Shown here piece by piece: positions 6,068 to 12,794 of a stretch of 12,794 nucleotides of DNA. Origin of the DNA: Bacillota bacterium. Its GTDB lineage: Bacteria > Bacillota > Clostridia > Christensenellales > Aristaeellaceae. The translations under genes and the position numbers were made by a program. The number at the start of each line of letters is the position of its first letter. The stretch's first letter is position 1. The stretch is taken from contig JAEWVC010000082.1 in assembly GCA_023459275.1 (NCBI GenBank), forward strand, positions 1-12,794, read 5' to 3'. Below the pieces are notes generated by a model. It did not search any database. It worked only from the letters and a program-made list of their open reading frames with translations, and was not told the DNA's origin.

Positions 6068-6409
6068 ATGGGTATCGTCACGAACACAACGGACAAGTAT
6101 CAAAAATGCATCGACGCCTGCAACCGCTGCGCCCAGGCCTGCCACGAATGCGTTGGCGCCTGCCTCAACGAGCCGGATGTGGCCGCCCGGAAAAAATGCA
6201 TCGGCATGCTGATGGAATGCGCCTGCATCTGCAAGGAAGCCAGCGGCTTCATGGCCATGGACGCACAGCATGCCAAGGATGTCTGCCGCCTTTGCGCCGT
6301 CATCTGTACCCAATGCGCCAAGGACTGCCAGATGTTCAAGGACGACCACTGCGTTAAATGCGCCGGCGAGTGCACGGCCTGCGCCAAGGAGTGCACCATG
6401 ATGGCATAA
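6068..6409 (+). CDS. csp: Cytosolic four-helix-bundle copper-storage protein (Csp/DUF326 family)
   Basis: 113 residues with 20 cysteines and no signal peptide, so it belongs with the cytosolic Csp3-like members rather than the exported ones. Cysteines recur as C-x2-C and C-x3-C along four predicted helices (about 9-32, 39-60, 66-87, 91-110), so that the thiols line the core of the bundle. Characterised homologues hold many Cu(I) ions per monomer inside that core, buffering free copper that would otherwise attack iron-sulfur clusters. Three methionines near the helix ends may help load copper. AAGGAGGT is seven bases upstream of the ATG. A strong terminator (6431 onward) separates it from hcp, so the two are neighbours but probably separate transcripts. 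Copper binding is inferred from family; I see no copper-regulator site with confidence. Confidence 0.95.
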   Translation: MGIVTNTTDKYQKCIDACNRCAQACHECVGACLNEPDVAARKKCIGMLMECACICKEASGFMAMDAQHAKDVCRLCAVICTQCAKDCQMFKDDHCVKCAGECTACAKECTMMA

Positions 6410-6430
6410 TGCCATTCCCCTTTGCGTGCC

Positions 6431-6497
6431 GCGGCCCCCTTTCCCTTCCGCCTCCCGGTGGTGATGGCGGAACAGCGGGGGCCGCTTTCTTTTTCTC
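6431..6497 (+). terminator. Intrinsic terminator after the copper-storage gene
   Basis: An outer 9-bp stem, GCGGCCCCC (6431-6439) with GGGGGCCGC (6477-6485), encloses an inner 7-bp stem, TTCCGCC (6446-6452) with GGCGGAA (6466-6472). The T-rich tract TTTCTTTTTCTC follows directly. It begins 22 bases after the stop codon. Confidence 0.85.
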
Positions 6498-6507
6498 TTA
6501 TTCTGTT

Positions 6508-6523
6508 TGTTGTAAATACAACA
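6508..6523 (+). promoter_or_regulatory. Perfect 16-bp dyad, likely operator of hcp
   Basis: TGTTGTA and TACAACA flank a two-base AA centre with no mismatch. The centre, between 6515 and 6516, lies 41.5 bases upstream of the start of transcription expected from the -10 box at 6545-6550. That is the standard position for a class II Crp/Fnr-family activator, the family that includes the hcp regulator HcpR. Which protein binds is inferred from position, not from a matched motif. Confidence 0.6.
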
Positions 6524-6544
6524 TACATCCCGTCCTTTTCCTGC

Positions 6545-6550
6545 TATCAT
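6545..6550 (+). promoter_or_regulatory. -10 box of hcp
   Basis: TATCAT matches five of six consensus positions. The -35 position (6522-6527, CATACA) is poor and partly overlaps the end of the dyad at 6508-6523, as expected of an activator-dependent promoter. The start of transcription is predicted near 6557. Confidence 0.55.
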
Positions 6551-6593
6551 GCTCCCGTAGATTCCAAAAACGATTCACGCGGGAGGAAATACC

Positions 6594-8219
6594 ATGAGCA
6601 TGTTTTGTTATCAATGCCAGGAAACCGCCAAAGGGCGGGGATGCACCGTGGCGGGGGTCTGCGGGAAGACCGCGGAAGTCGCCGCGCTGCAGGACCTGCT
6701 GGTGTACACATTGAAGGGCATCGCGGCCCTCGCGGTATCCGGGAAGATGGAGGCGGCCGGCCCGGAGATCAGCCGGCAGGTAATCACATCCCTGTTCATG
6801 ACCATTACCAACGCCAACTTTGATGACGGGGCGCTGGAAAATCAGATTGCCAAAATGCTGGCCCTCCGGGACGGCCTGCGGACCGGGGAGACAAAAGGCC
6901 TGCCGGACGCGGCGGTATTCCGGGTATCCTCCAGGGAGCAGATGCTTGCAAAGGCGGCATCGGTGGGCGTGCTGGCCACGGAGAACGAGGACGTGCGCTC
7001 CCTGCGGGAGCTGACCGTCTACGGCCTCAAAGGCATGGCCGCCTACATGGAGCACGCGCTGAACCTTGGCCGCGAGGACGCTTCCCTGTACGGCTTTTTG
7101 TACGAAGCCCTGGCCGCCACCCTTCAGGACAGTTTGACCGCTGGGGACCTGACCGACTTGGTACTAAAGACCGGCGCATACGGCGTAAAGGCCATGGCGC
7201 TTTTGGACGCGGCCCACACGGACCGTTTCGGCCACCCCGAGATCACAAAGGTTTCCATCGGCGTGCGGGGAAACCCCGGGATTCTGATCTCCGGGCACGA
7301 CCTGACCGATCTTGAACAGCTTCTTGTGCAGACGGAGGGCACGGGGGTGGACGTGTACACCCACGGCGAAATGCTGCCCGCCCACTATTACCCCGCCTTC
7401 AAGCGGTTTGCCCACTTCGCGGGGAATTACGGCAACGCCTGGTGGAAGCAGCAGGAGGAATTCGCGTCCTTCCGCGGGCCCATCCTGTTTACCACCAACT
7501 GCATCGTGCCGCCCAGGAGCGCGGAGGTAAAAAGCCGCATTTTTACCACCAACGCCGCGGGCTATCCCGGCTGCGTTCACATACCGGCGGATGAAAGCGG
7601 CCGCAAGGATTTTTCGGAAATCATCGCTTTGGCCAAGCTCCTGCCCCCGCCTGTGGAGATTGAAAGCGGGAGCATTGTGGGCGGGTTTGCCCACCACCAG
7701 GTGCTGGCCTTAAAGGACAAGGTGGCGGAGGCGGTAAAGACCGGCGCCATCCGCAGGTTTTTTGTGATGGCCGGGTGCGACGGCCGCATGAAGGGCCGGG
7801 AATATTACACGGAGTTTGCCAAAAGGCTGCCCTCCGATACCGTGATCTTAACCGCCGGGTGCGCCAAGTACCGCTACAACAAGCTGGATCTGGGGGACAT
7901 CGGCGGCATCCCAAGGGTATTGGACGCCGGGCAGTGCAACGACAGCTATTCCCTGGCCATGATCGCCCTGGCGCTGAAGGAAGCCTTCGGATTGAAGGAC
8001 ATCAATGAGCTGCCCATCAGCTTCAACATCGCCTGGTACGAGCAGAAGGCCGTAATCGTGCTGCTGGCGCTTTTGTCCCTGGGGGTCAAAAACATCCACC
8101 TGGGGCCCACGCTGCCGGCGTTCCTTTCCCCTAACGTGGCCAAAGTTCTGGTGGACAATTTCGGCATCGCGGGCATCGGCGGGGTGGAGGAGGATATCGC
8201 GCTGTTTATGGGAGAGTGA
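6594..8219 (+). CDS. hcp: Hybrid-cluster protein / hydroxylamine reductase, class I
   Basis: 541 residues, the normal length for class I. The N-terminal C5-x2-C8-x8-C17-x5-C23 motif binds a [4Fe-4S] cluster. All ligands of the hybrid Fe-S-O cluster are present when compared with the Desulfovibrio protein: H235, E259, C303, C395 (the persulfide cysteine), C423, C448 and E483, with the nearby K485. Context motifs are FTTNCIVPP, MAGCDGR, TAGCAKYRY, DAGQCNDSYS and AWYEQKA. The enzyme reduces nitric oxide or hydroxylamine in the cytoplasm under nitrosative stress and may take part in protein S-nitrosylation; it needs an electron donor, and no Hcr reductase is encoded next to it here. GGGAGG is seven bases upstream of the ATG. 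It appears monocistronic, with its own promoter and dyad operator. Confidence 0.98.
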   Translation: MSMFCYQCQETAKGRGCTVAGVCGKTAEVAALQDLLVYTLKGIAALAVSGKMEAAGPEISRQVITSLFMTITNANFDDGALENQIAKMLALRDGLRTGETKGLPDAAVFRVSSREQMLAKAASVGVLATENEDVRSLRELTVYGLKGMAAYMEHALNLGREDASLYGFLYEALAATLQDSLTAGDLTDLVLKTGAYGVKAMALLDAAHTDRFGHPEITKVSIGVRGNPGILISGHDLTDLEQLLVQTEGTGVDVYTHGEMLPAHYYPAFKRFAHFAGNYGNAWWKQQEEFASFRGPILFTTNCIVPPRSAEVKSRIFTTNAAGYPGCVHIPADESGRKDFSEIIALAKLLPPPVEIESGSIVGGFAHHQVLALKDKVAEAVKTGAIRRFFVMAGCDGRMKGREYYTEFAKRLPSDTVILTAGCAKYRYNKLDLGDIGGIPRVLDAGQCNDSYSLAMIALALKEAFGLKDINELPISFNIAWYEQKAVIVLLALLSLGVKNIHLGPTLPAFLSPNVAKVLVDNFGIAGIGGVEEDIALFMGE

Positions 8220-8243
8220 GGGGAAGGAAGGCGGGACACACGC

Positions 8244-8310
8244 TGGCAGGGGCTTTGCCCCTGCACCCCACCAAAGAGATAGAATCCCTTTGGAATCCCC
8301 ATTTAGGGAT
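8244..8310. repeat. Probable dispersed hairpin repeat after hcp
   Basis: Three stems lie in tandem: GCAGGGGC/GCCCCTGC with a TTT loop (8246-8264), CCAAAG/CTTTGG (8271-8293), and ATCCC/GGGAT (8295-8310). I recall very similar runs in intergenic DNA of gut Clostridia, which suggests a dispersed REP-like element. The first stem may also work as a weak terminator for hcp, although only a short T-run follows. Confidence 0.5.
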
Positions 8311-8338
8311 CATTTCAATAAGCTGATAACAATAATAC

Positions 8339-8373
8339 AAGCAGGGCCGCGGCACATTACCGCGGCCCTGCTT
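8339..8373 (-). terminator. Probable terminator of the ABC transporter operon
   Basis: A perfect 14-bp stem, AAGCAGGGCCGCGG (8339-8352) with CCGCGGCCCTGCTT (8360-8373), has a 7-base loop. Read on the minus strand it is followed by a U-rich but interrupted TTGTATTATTGTT. It is 237 bases past the last gene of the operon, which is rather far, and it could also stop hcp read-through. Confidence 0.55.
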
Positions 8374-8424
8374 GACCATCATAAACAAAATGCTCCCCAG
8401 GGGAGGAAAACCGTATCGGGGGAA

Positions 8425-8531
8425 CCTCCTTCCGTCACGGCTTCGCCGTGCCACCTCCCTTCCAGGGAGGCAGGAATGCCGTCCTCAGCCTCCCTGGAAG
8501 GGAGGTGGCGCCCGCAGGCGCCGGAAGGAGG
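8425..8531. repeat. Nested 107-bp palindromic element
   Basis: The outer arms CCTCCTTCCG (8425-8434) and CGGAAGGAGG (8522-8531) are perfect inverted copies. Inside, 8451-8471 and 8488-8508 are a perfect 21-bp inverted repeat. Between outer and inner arms each side carries its own unrelated hairpin: CACGGC/GCCGTG (8436-8450) and GGCGCC/GGCGCC (8507-8522). The whole can fold as a four-way cruciform. This is the build of a non-coding MITE-like or REP-type element; no transposase is nearby and no target duplication is obvious. Confidence 0.7.
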
Positions 8532-8609
8532 TCGCTTCATAAGCGCCCCTACGTCAGGTCTTGTCCGCTGGCCCCCCTGCCGGAGTGCTCATACGGCTGC
8601 AAAACAGGA

Positions 8610-9437
8610 TCACACCGTGGACAAATCCCAGGGCTCATAAATCTTTGGCACATCGCTGATGAGGCGCTTGGTATATTCCGCCTTGGGGGAAAGGATCACC
8701 TCGTCCGCGGTGCCGCTTTCCACAAATTTGCCGTGCTCCATAATGTACACGCTGTCGGAGATGTAGTAGGCCAGGCCGATATCATGGGTGATAAAGATGA
8801 TGGTCATGCCCGTTTCATTGCGCAGGTTCAGCAGCATGTCCAGGATGGTGGCCCGGGAGCAGGCGTCGATCATGGAGGTGGGTTCGTCCGCCAGCAGGAT
8901 TTTGGGCTTCAGCAGAAAAATCCTGGCGATCATCAGCCGCTGCATCTGCCCGCCGGAAAGCTCGAAGGGGTATTTGTTGGTAAGCTCCGCGTACTTCAAA
9001 TTCACAAAGCTGCAGGCTTCCTCCATCATTTCCGTCTTTTTTTCCTTGGGCAGGCGCTTGCCGCCCCGCATGTTGATGCAGTCCAGCAGCACGGTGTCAA
9101 TCTTGCTGAAAATGTTGTAGGAGGAGAAGGGGTCCTGGAAAATGGCCTGGATGCCCTGCCAGTATTCCTTTTTCTTTTTCTGGGTGGAGATGCCCCTGGG
9201 CCTGCCCTGGAAGAGGATCTCGCCCTCCGTTACGCTCAAAAGCCCCAGCAGCATTTTGGACAGGGTGGTCTTGCCGCTGCCGGACTCGCCCACAATGGAC
9301 ACCAGCTCTCCCTCCCGGAACTGGAAATCCACATGGTCCACCGCCGTAACGGCCCGGGGGCCGACGCCGAACACCTTGGTAACGCCGCTCCCGCTCAGGC
9401 ACAGGGGCCGTGCCTCATTCTTTTGACTCATGCGCAT
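8610..9437 (-). CDS. dppF: Dpp/Opp-family ABC importer ATP-binding protein (F subunit)
   Basis: 275 residues. The order of motifs is complete: Walker A GESGSGKTT (50-58), Q-loop IFQDPF, signature LSGGQMQR, Walker B ILLADEP and H-loop ITHD. The D-loop reads SMIDACSR where peptide transporters usually have SALDVS; I recall this SMID form in oligosaccharide-type members of the family. The protein is short and ends soon after the ATPase core, without the C-terminal oligopeptide-transporter extension seen in subunit D. It pairs with subunit D as the cytoplasmic motor of the importer. The start overlaps the end of the gene for subunit D by 23 bases, with AAGGGAG inside that gene. A second ATG at 9431 is equally possible on spacing. 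It is the last gene of the operon. Confidence 0.93.
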   Translation of the reverse strand: MRMSQKNEARPLCLSGSGVTKVFGVGPRAVTAVDHVDFQFREGELVSIVGESGSGKTTLSKMLLGLLSVTEGEILFQGRPRGISTQKKKKEYWQGIQAIFQDPFSSYNIFSKIDTVLLDCINMRGGKRLPKEKKTEMMEEACSFVNLKYAELTNKYPFELSGGQMQRLMIARIFLLKPKILLADEPTSMIDACSRATILDMLLNLRNETGMTIIFITHDIGLAYYISDSVYIMEHGKFVESGTADEVILSPKAEYTKRLISDVPKIYEPWDLSTV

Positions 9438-10431
9438 ACATCTCCCTTAAATGGTCTACGGAATGGCCGCAGCGGTAGGCACGGTCTACGGGGAACTCCA
9501 CCATGGGGATGCCCGCCACCCTGCACTGGGGCACCACATACTTGCAGCGGTCGGCAAACCGGCAGCCGAAGGGCGGGTTTTTCAGGTTCGGGGGCGTGCC
9601 CGGGATGGCCGTCAGCTTGTGCCCCCGCAGGCCCTCCTCCGGCACGATGATGGACCCCATCAGGCCCTTGGAATAGGGGTGGATGGGATCAAACACCATT
9701 TCATGGGCCTTGCCCTGCTCCACGATCTGCCCGGCGTACATCACCATGATATCGTCGGTAACGTTGTACAATAGCGGCAGCTCGTGGGTGATAAAGATCA
9801 TGCCCTTGATATAGCCCTTTTCCATAAGGCTGCGCAGCATTTTGATCACCATCTTCTGGCTGGTCACGTCCAGCGCGGAGGAGGGCTCGTCCGCAATGAG
9901 CATCTTGGGGCCCAAAATGGTGGAAACCGCGATCACCGTGCGCTGCTTCATGCCCCCGGAGAGCTCCACCGCGTGCTTTTGCAAAACCTCCGGCGGAAGG
10001 CCCAGCTCGTGAAACCGCGCCGCCGCCATCTCGTAGATTTCCTTGGAGGTTTTTTTGGGGTCGTGGGCGCGGATCACATCCTCCACAAAGCGGATGATCC
10101 GGCGGGTGGGGTTCAGCGCGTTCATGGCCGCCTGGGGGATGTAGGCGATCTCCGTGCCCAGCACCGTTTTGCGCACGTCGTCGGGCTTCATGCCGGAAAT
10201 GTTCCTGCCGTCCAGAATGATGTCCCCGCTGGTGTAGTACAGGGGCGGGAAATAGTAGCCCATCAGGCTTAGCGCCAGGGTGGACTTGCCGCAGCCCGAT
10301 TCCCCGGCGATGCCCAATGTTTTGCCTTCTTCTATCTTCAGGGATACATGGTCCACGGCGTATACATCCTCATGAAACCTGGTGATGTATTTGGTGGTAA
10401 GCTCCCTGACCTCCAATATCGTCCTGCCCAT
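9415..10431 (-). CDS. dppD: Dpp/Opp-family ABC importer ATP-binding protein (D subunit)
   Basis: 338 residues. Walker A GESGCGKST is at 43-51, followed by Q-loop IPQAAMNALNP, signature LSGGMKQR, Walker B LIADEPSSALD and H-loop ITHE. The C-terminus holds the oligopeptide-transporter extension with C-x5-C-x6-C (GCRFADRCKYVVPQC) and a further cysteine in YRCGH. In recently solved Dpp complexes these four cysteines hold a [4Fe-4S] cluster. This is the full-featured partner of the shorter F subunit. The ribosome site TAGGAGG is six bases before the ATG, and the gene starts 24 bases after the end of the C permease gene. The substrate could be a short peptide or an oligosaccharide. Confidence 0.95.
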   Translation of the reverse strand: MGRTILEVRELTTKYITRFHEDVYAVDHVSLKIEEGKTLGIAGESGCGKSTLALSLMGYYFPPLYYTSGDIILDGRNISGMKPDDVRKTVLGTEIAYIPQAAMNALNPTRRIIRFVEDVIRAHDPKKTSKEIYEMAAARFHELGLPPEVLQKHAVELSGGMKQRTVIAVSTILGPKMLIADEPSSALDVTSQKMVIKMLRSLMEKGYIKGMIFITHELPLLYNVTDDIMVMYAGQIVEQGKAHEMVFDPIHPYSKGLMGSIIVPEEGLRGHKLTAIPGTPPNLKNPPFGCRFADRCKYVVPQCRVAGIPMVEFPVDRAYRCGHSVDHLREMYAHESKE

Positions 10432-10455
10432 ATGCGGCCTCCTAGTGAAGTTCTG

Positions 10456-11706
10456 CTAATCCCGCAGCGTCGGGTTGAACACCTGGTCCAGCCCGGTGTT
10501 CATCAGGTTCAGCGAGAAGGATATCAGCGCGATCGTCAGGATCACGGGGAAGTAGGCCCACCAGGCGCCGTTGATGTGCGCCGAATAGAGCATGGCCCAG
10601 TTCATCATCAGCCCCAGGGTGGGCACCTCTGTGGTCTTGGGCCCAAGGCCCAGCAGCGACAGCGTGGCCTCCGCCAGGATGCCGGAGGAGATCTGCAAAA
10701 TGAAGGCCATCACCACGTAGGAGGCAATGTAGGGCAGGATGTCCGTCAGTATGATCCTGGGCACGCTGTGGCCCGACAGCTTGCTTAAATTCACGTGGTC
10801 CCGGTTGCGCAGGGAAATCACCTGGGACCTTACCGAACGGGTAGTCCACACCCAGGAGGTGAACCCGATCACCACGGCCACCGTCACCGCCCCGCGCTGG
10901 TCCTGGCTGATGCTGTAGGCGATAAGGATCAACAGCACAATGGAGGGGATGACCGTAAAGATATTGGTAAAGAACATGATGATGTCGTCCACGATCCCGC
11001 CCAGGTACCCCGCCAGCAGCCCTAAAAGAAGGCCGATGGAGGTGGCGATGAGCCCCGCGATGAGCCCGATCATGATGGAGGTGCCGCAGGCGGACACCAG
11101 CTCCTTGAGCGTATCCCGGCCAAAGTTGTCCGTGCCCAGGGGCAGGGTTTTCACGTTGGCGATATCGCCCACATTCACGTAATCCGTGGTGGTTATGGTG
11201 CCGGTTTCCGTAAGCGCGCCGGTGGCATCCTCCTTGGCGGCCAGATAAACGGTCTCGCCCTTTTCCAGGCTCTTGAGGCGCGTGTCCAGGCGCGCGTAGA
11301 AGTTGCGCTGGGACATGGTCATGCCCTTGGGCCTTACGGAGGCGTCGTAATGCGCGTTCCAGGTGGCCACCAGGCTGTGCACGTCGGTTAAATCAATCTC
11401 CTCCGCGCTGACCCCCGCCGCCGTGAGCCAGGTGACCATGGAAACCTTGTCCGTGTCGCTCAGCACCTTGGCAAGGCGGTTGTCCGCGGCGTCCTCCAAT
11501 TTCAGCGTTTCGGGCTCTGTTCCCACGCTGTCATACAGGGAGACATAGGTGCCGGGCTTGAAGAAGGTGCCAAGCCCGATCATCTTCAAGGGGTCCCCGG
11601 GATTGACCAGGGGATAGATGATCATGGTGAGCAGGATGGCTGCAAAAATCACAAATCCCACCACGAACTTGGAGGAATGGAATATCTGCCGCAGTGTGTT
11701 TTTCAT
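10456..11706 (-). CDS. dppC: Dpp/Opp-family ABC permease (C subunit) with enlarged extracellular loop
   Basis: 416 residues from the ATG at 11706, which has GGAGGGGG about eight bases before it; an upstream TTG (11727) would overlap the end of the B gene and is less likely. Transmembrane helix 1 is at about 14-32. The usual family motif before helix 2, LPLGTDNFGRD, does not come until residue 188, so the first external loop is about 155 residues instead of the usual 45-50. The inserted part (about 50-180) is charged, polar and free of membrane helices. After it come about five helices and the ATPase-coupling (EAA) loop around LSKLSGHSVPRIILTDILP, then ALAEATLSLLGLG-type sequence near 335-345. 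It forms the membrane channel together with the B subunit. The gene is 17 bases downstream of the B gene. Confidence 0.93.
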   Translation of the reverse strand: MKNTLRQIFHSSKFVVGFVIFAAILLTMIIYPLVNPGDPLKMIGLGTFFKPGTYVSLYDSVGTEPETLKLEDAADNRLAKVLSDTDKVSMVTWLTAAGVSAEEIDLTDVHSLVATWNAHYDASVRPKGMTMSQRNFYARLDTRLKSLEKGETVYLAAKEDATGALTETGTITTTDYVNVGDIANVKTLPLGTDNFGRDTLKELVSACGTSIMIGLIAGLIATSIGLLLGLLAGYLGGIVDDIIMFFTNIFTVIPSIVLLILIAYSISQDQRGAVTVAVVIGFTSWVWTTRSVRSQVISLRNRDHVNLSKLSGHSVPRIILTDILPYIASYVVMAFILQISSGILAEATLSLLGLGPKTTEVPTLGLMMNWAMLYSAHINGAWWAYFPVILTIALISFSLNLMNTGLDQVFNPTLRD

Positions 11707-11723
11707 GGCGTCGTCCCCCTCCC

Positions 11724-12728
11724 TCAATCAAATTGGGCGGCTTTGACCCTGGGATCAATAAAGCCGTACACAATATCCAGCAGGAAGGTAATCGCCAGCA
11801 CCATGATGGTAATGATCAGCGTGGCCGCGGAGATCAGCGGGTAATCCGACATGTTGATGGCGTTGAGCATGATGTAGCCAAGCCCCGGATAGCTGAAGAT
11901 GATCTCGGCCACCAGCGCGCCGCCGATCATGGTGCCAATGGACAGCGCCAGGCCCGTTACCTGGGGCAGCATGGCGTTGCGGAACACGTAGCGCACGATG
12001 GTCCTGTCCTTGATGCCCAGAAACCGGCTGTACTTCACATAGTCGGCGTTCAATTCATAGATGGACATGGAGCGCATGCCAATGGCCTGCCCGCCGATGG
12101 ACACCAGCACAATGGACCAGAAGGGAAGCTGGTAATGCTCGATCACCGACCGGACAAAGGCCCAGCTGAAATTGGGGATCATATCATAGTTGTAACCGCC
12201 CGAAATGGGCGCGATCTTCCAGTTGATGGCAAACAAAACCAGCAGTGTGACGGCCATGCCGAAGGCGGGGATGCTGCTGGCGAACAGGGATACCGGTAAA
12301 ATCACCTTGTCGAACCCCTTGCGGATGTACGCCGCCAGCGCGCCCAGCAGGTTGCCCAGCATCCATCCCAGCAGGATGGCGGGGAGCTGCAGGCCGATGG
12401 TCCAGCCAACGGCGTTTCTGATGATATCGGATACAGGCCTTGGATACTGGCTGAAGGACAGGCCGAAATCGCCGTGGGCCAGCCGGCCGATATAAATGAA
12501 AAATTGCTGGTACAGGGGTTTGCTGGTGCCGAACTGCTCCGAATATTCGGCGTAGATTTTCTGCACGGCCGCCACCTCGGACATGCCGCGGGCGGTTCTT
12601 GCGGTGATGGCGGCCACCGGGTCGCCGGGCATCAGGCGCGGCAGGATGAAGTTGAGCAGTACCGCGGCCACAAAGGTAATAAACAGCCACAGTATTTTTT
12701 TCCCAAAATATTTCCGATAGCCCTTCAT
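11724..12728 (-). CDS. dppB: Dpp/Opp-family ABC permease (B subunit)
   Basis: 334 residues from the ATG at 12728, with GGGAGG seven bases upstream; an ATG at 12743 lies inside that ribosome site and is unlikely. Helix 1 is at about 10-30, followed by an external loop with L-P-R-L-M-P-G-D-P, the signature of B subunits. The family segment G-D-F-G-L-S-F, about five further helices, and the ATPase-coupling loop (FLGIKDRTIVRYVFRNAMLP) follow, ending with YPGLGYIMLNAI and I-D-P-R. It is the first gene of the visible operon in the order B, C, D, F. The substrate-binding protein that normally comes before B is not in the window. Confidence 0.95.
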   Translation of the reverse strand: MKGYRKYFGKKILWLFITFVAAVLLNFILPRLMPGDPVAAITARTARGMSEVAAVQKIYAEYSEQFGTSKPLYQQFFIYIGRLAHGDFGLSFSQYPRPVSDIIRNAVGWTIGLQLPAILLGWMLGNLLGALAAYIRKGFDKVILPVSLFASSIPAFGMAVTLLVLFAINWKIAPISGGYNYDMIPNFSWAFVRSVIEHYQLPFWSIVLVSIGGQAIGMRSMSIYELNADYVKYSRFLGIKDRTIVRYVFRNAMLPQVTGLALSIGTMIGGALVAEIIFSYPGLGYIMLNAINMSDYPLISAATLIITIMVLAITFLLDIVYGFIDPRVKAAQFD

Positions 12729-12794
12729 ACGCAAGCCTCCCATAGTGGGAAGCGGCCCAGCCTCCAGGGGACCCCGGGGCCTGGCCGGTCTCTT
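12729..12794 (-). other. Upstream edge of the transporter operon
   Basis: The 66 bases before the B permease gene contain its ribosome site and a GC-rich imperfect inverted repeat (roughly 12752-12786). No promoter is recognisable. Such hairpins often lie between a highly expressed binding-protein gene and its permease genes, letting only part of the transcripts through; here that is inference because the upstream gene lies outside the window. Confidence 0.35.

Larger units (their letters stand above)
8220..8609. other. 390-base gene-free gap with repeats, between convergent genes
   Basis: No open frame here has a ribosome site or protein-like composition. The gap holds three hairpin-rich parts described separately (8244-8310, 8339-8373 and 8425-8531). 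The remainder, 8532-8609, is plain sequence in which I see nothing. Confidence 0.85.

Noticed and set aside
8532..8609. Possible small gene or promoter in the rest of the gap
   Set aside because: No ribosome site, start codon context or promoter boxes could be supported.
8448..9650. Plus-strand 400-codon frame opposite the F and D ATPase genes
   Set aside because: It is antisense to two motif-complete ATPases and starts inside the palindromic repeat with no protein-like features.

Overview
The window is about 12.8 kb of GC-rich DNA from a low-oxygen Firmicute, most likely a high-GC member of the Clostridia. Several signals point there: strong GGAGG ribosome sites, a sigma-A-type promoter, an oxygen-sensitive hybrid-cluster protein, a CBO0543-type membrane protein, and collagen-like proteins of the kind found on spore and cell surfaces of this phylum. 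The exact genus cannot be fixed from the sequence.

Left part (1-3882), surface proteins: the 3' end of a Gly-Pro-Thr collagen-like protein with a C-terminal jelly-roll-type head (plus strand) converges on a second, secreted collagen-like protein (minus strand). They share a perfect 12-bp bidirectional terminator. The second protein has 94 uninterrupted Gly-X-Y triplets and a cysteine-bearing beta tail. Divergent from it, behind a near-consensus promoter, is a secreted protein with about three SH3-like repeats and a PepSY-like C-terminus.

Middle part (3953-5921), unrecognised membrane proteins: a two-gene minus-strand operon, whose upstream gene encodes a membrane protein built from two tandem copies of one fold. 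A divergent CBO0543-family gene follows, and its ribosome site is partly buried in a perfect 11-bp hairpin.

Stress part (6068-8219): a 20-cysteine four-helix copper-storage protein, a strong terminator, then hcp (class I hybrid-cluster protein/hydroxylamine reductase) with all cofactor ligands present. A 16-bp perfect dyad is centred 41.5 bp upstream of the predicted hcp start of transcription, the usual place for a Crp/Fnr-type activator.

The 390-bp gap 8220-8609 holds no gene. It contains hairpin-rich repeats, including a nested 107-bp palindromic element, and a probable terminator for the next operon.

Right part (8610-12728, minus strand): four genes of a peptide/oligosaccharide ABC importer of the Dpp/Opp family in the order permease B, permease C, ATPase D, ATPase F. 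Permease C has an unusually long extracellular insertion and ATPase F is short and has an atypical D-loop. The substrate-binding protein gene is not in the window and would be expected just beyond the right edge.

I see no clear case for a wholly new multi-gene system. The best leads are the duplicated membrane protein and its partner, the hairpin over the CBO0543 ribosome site, the hcp operator, and the permease insertion.
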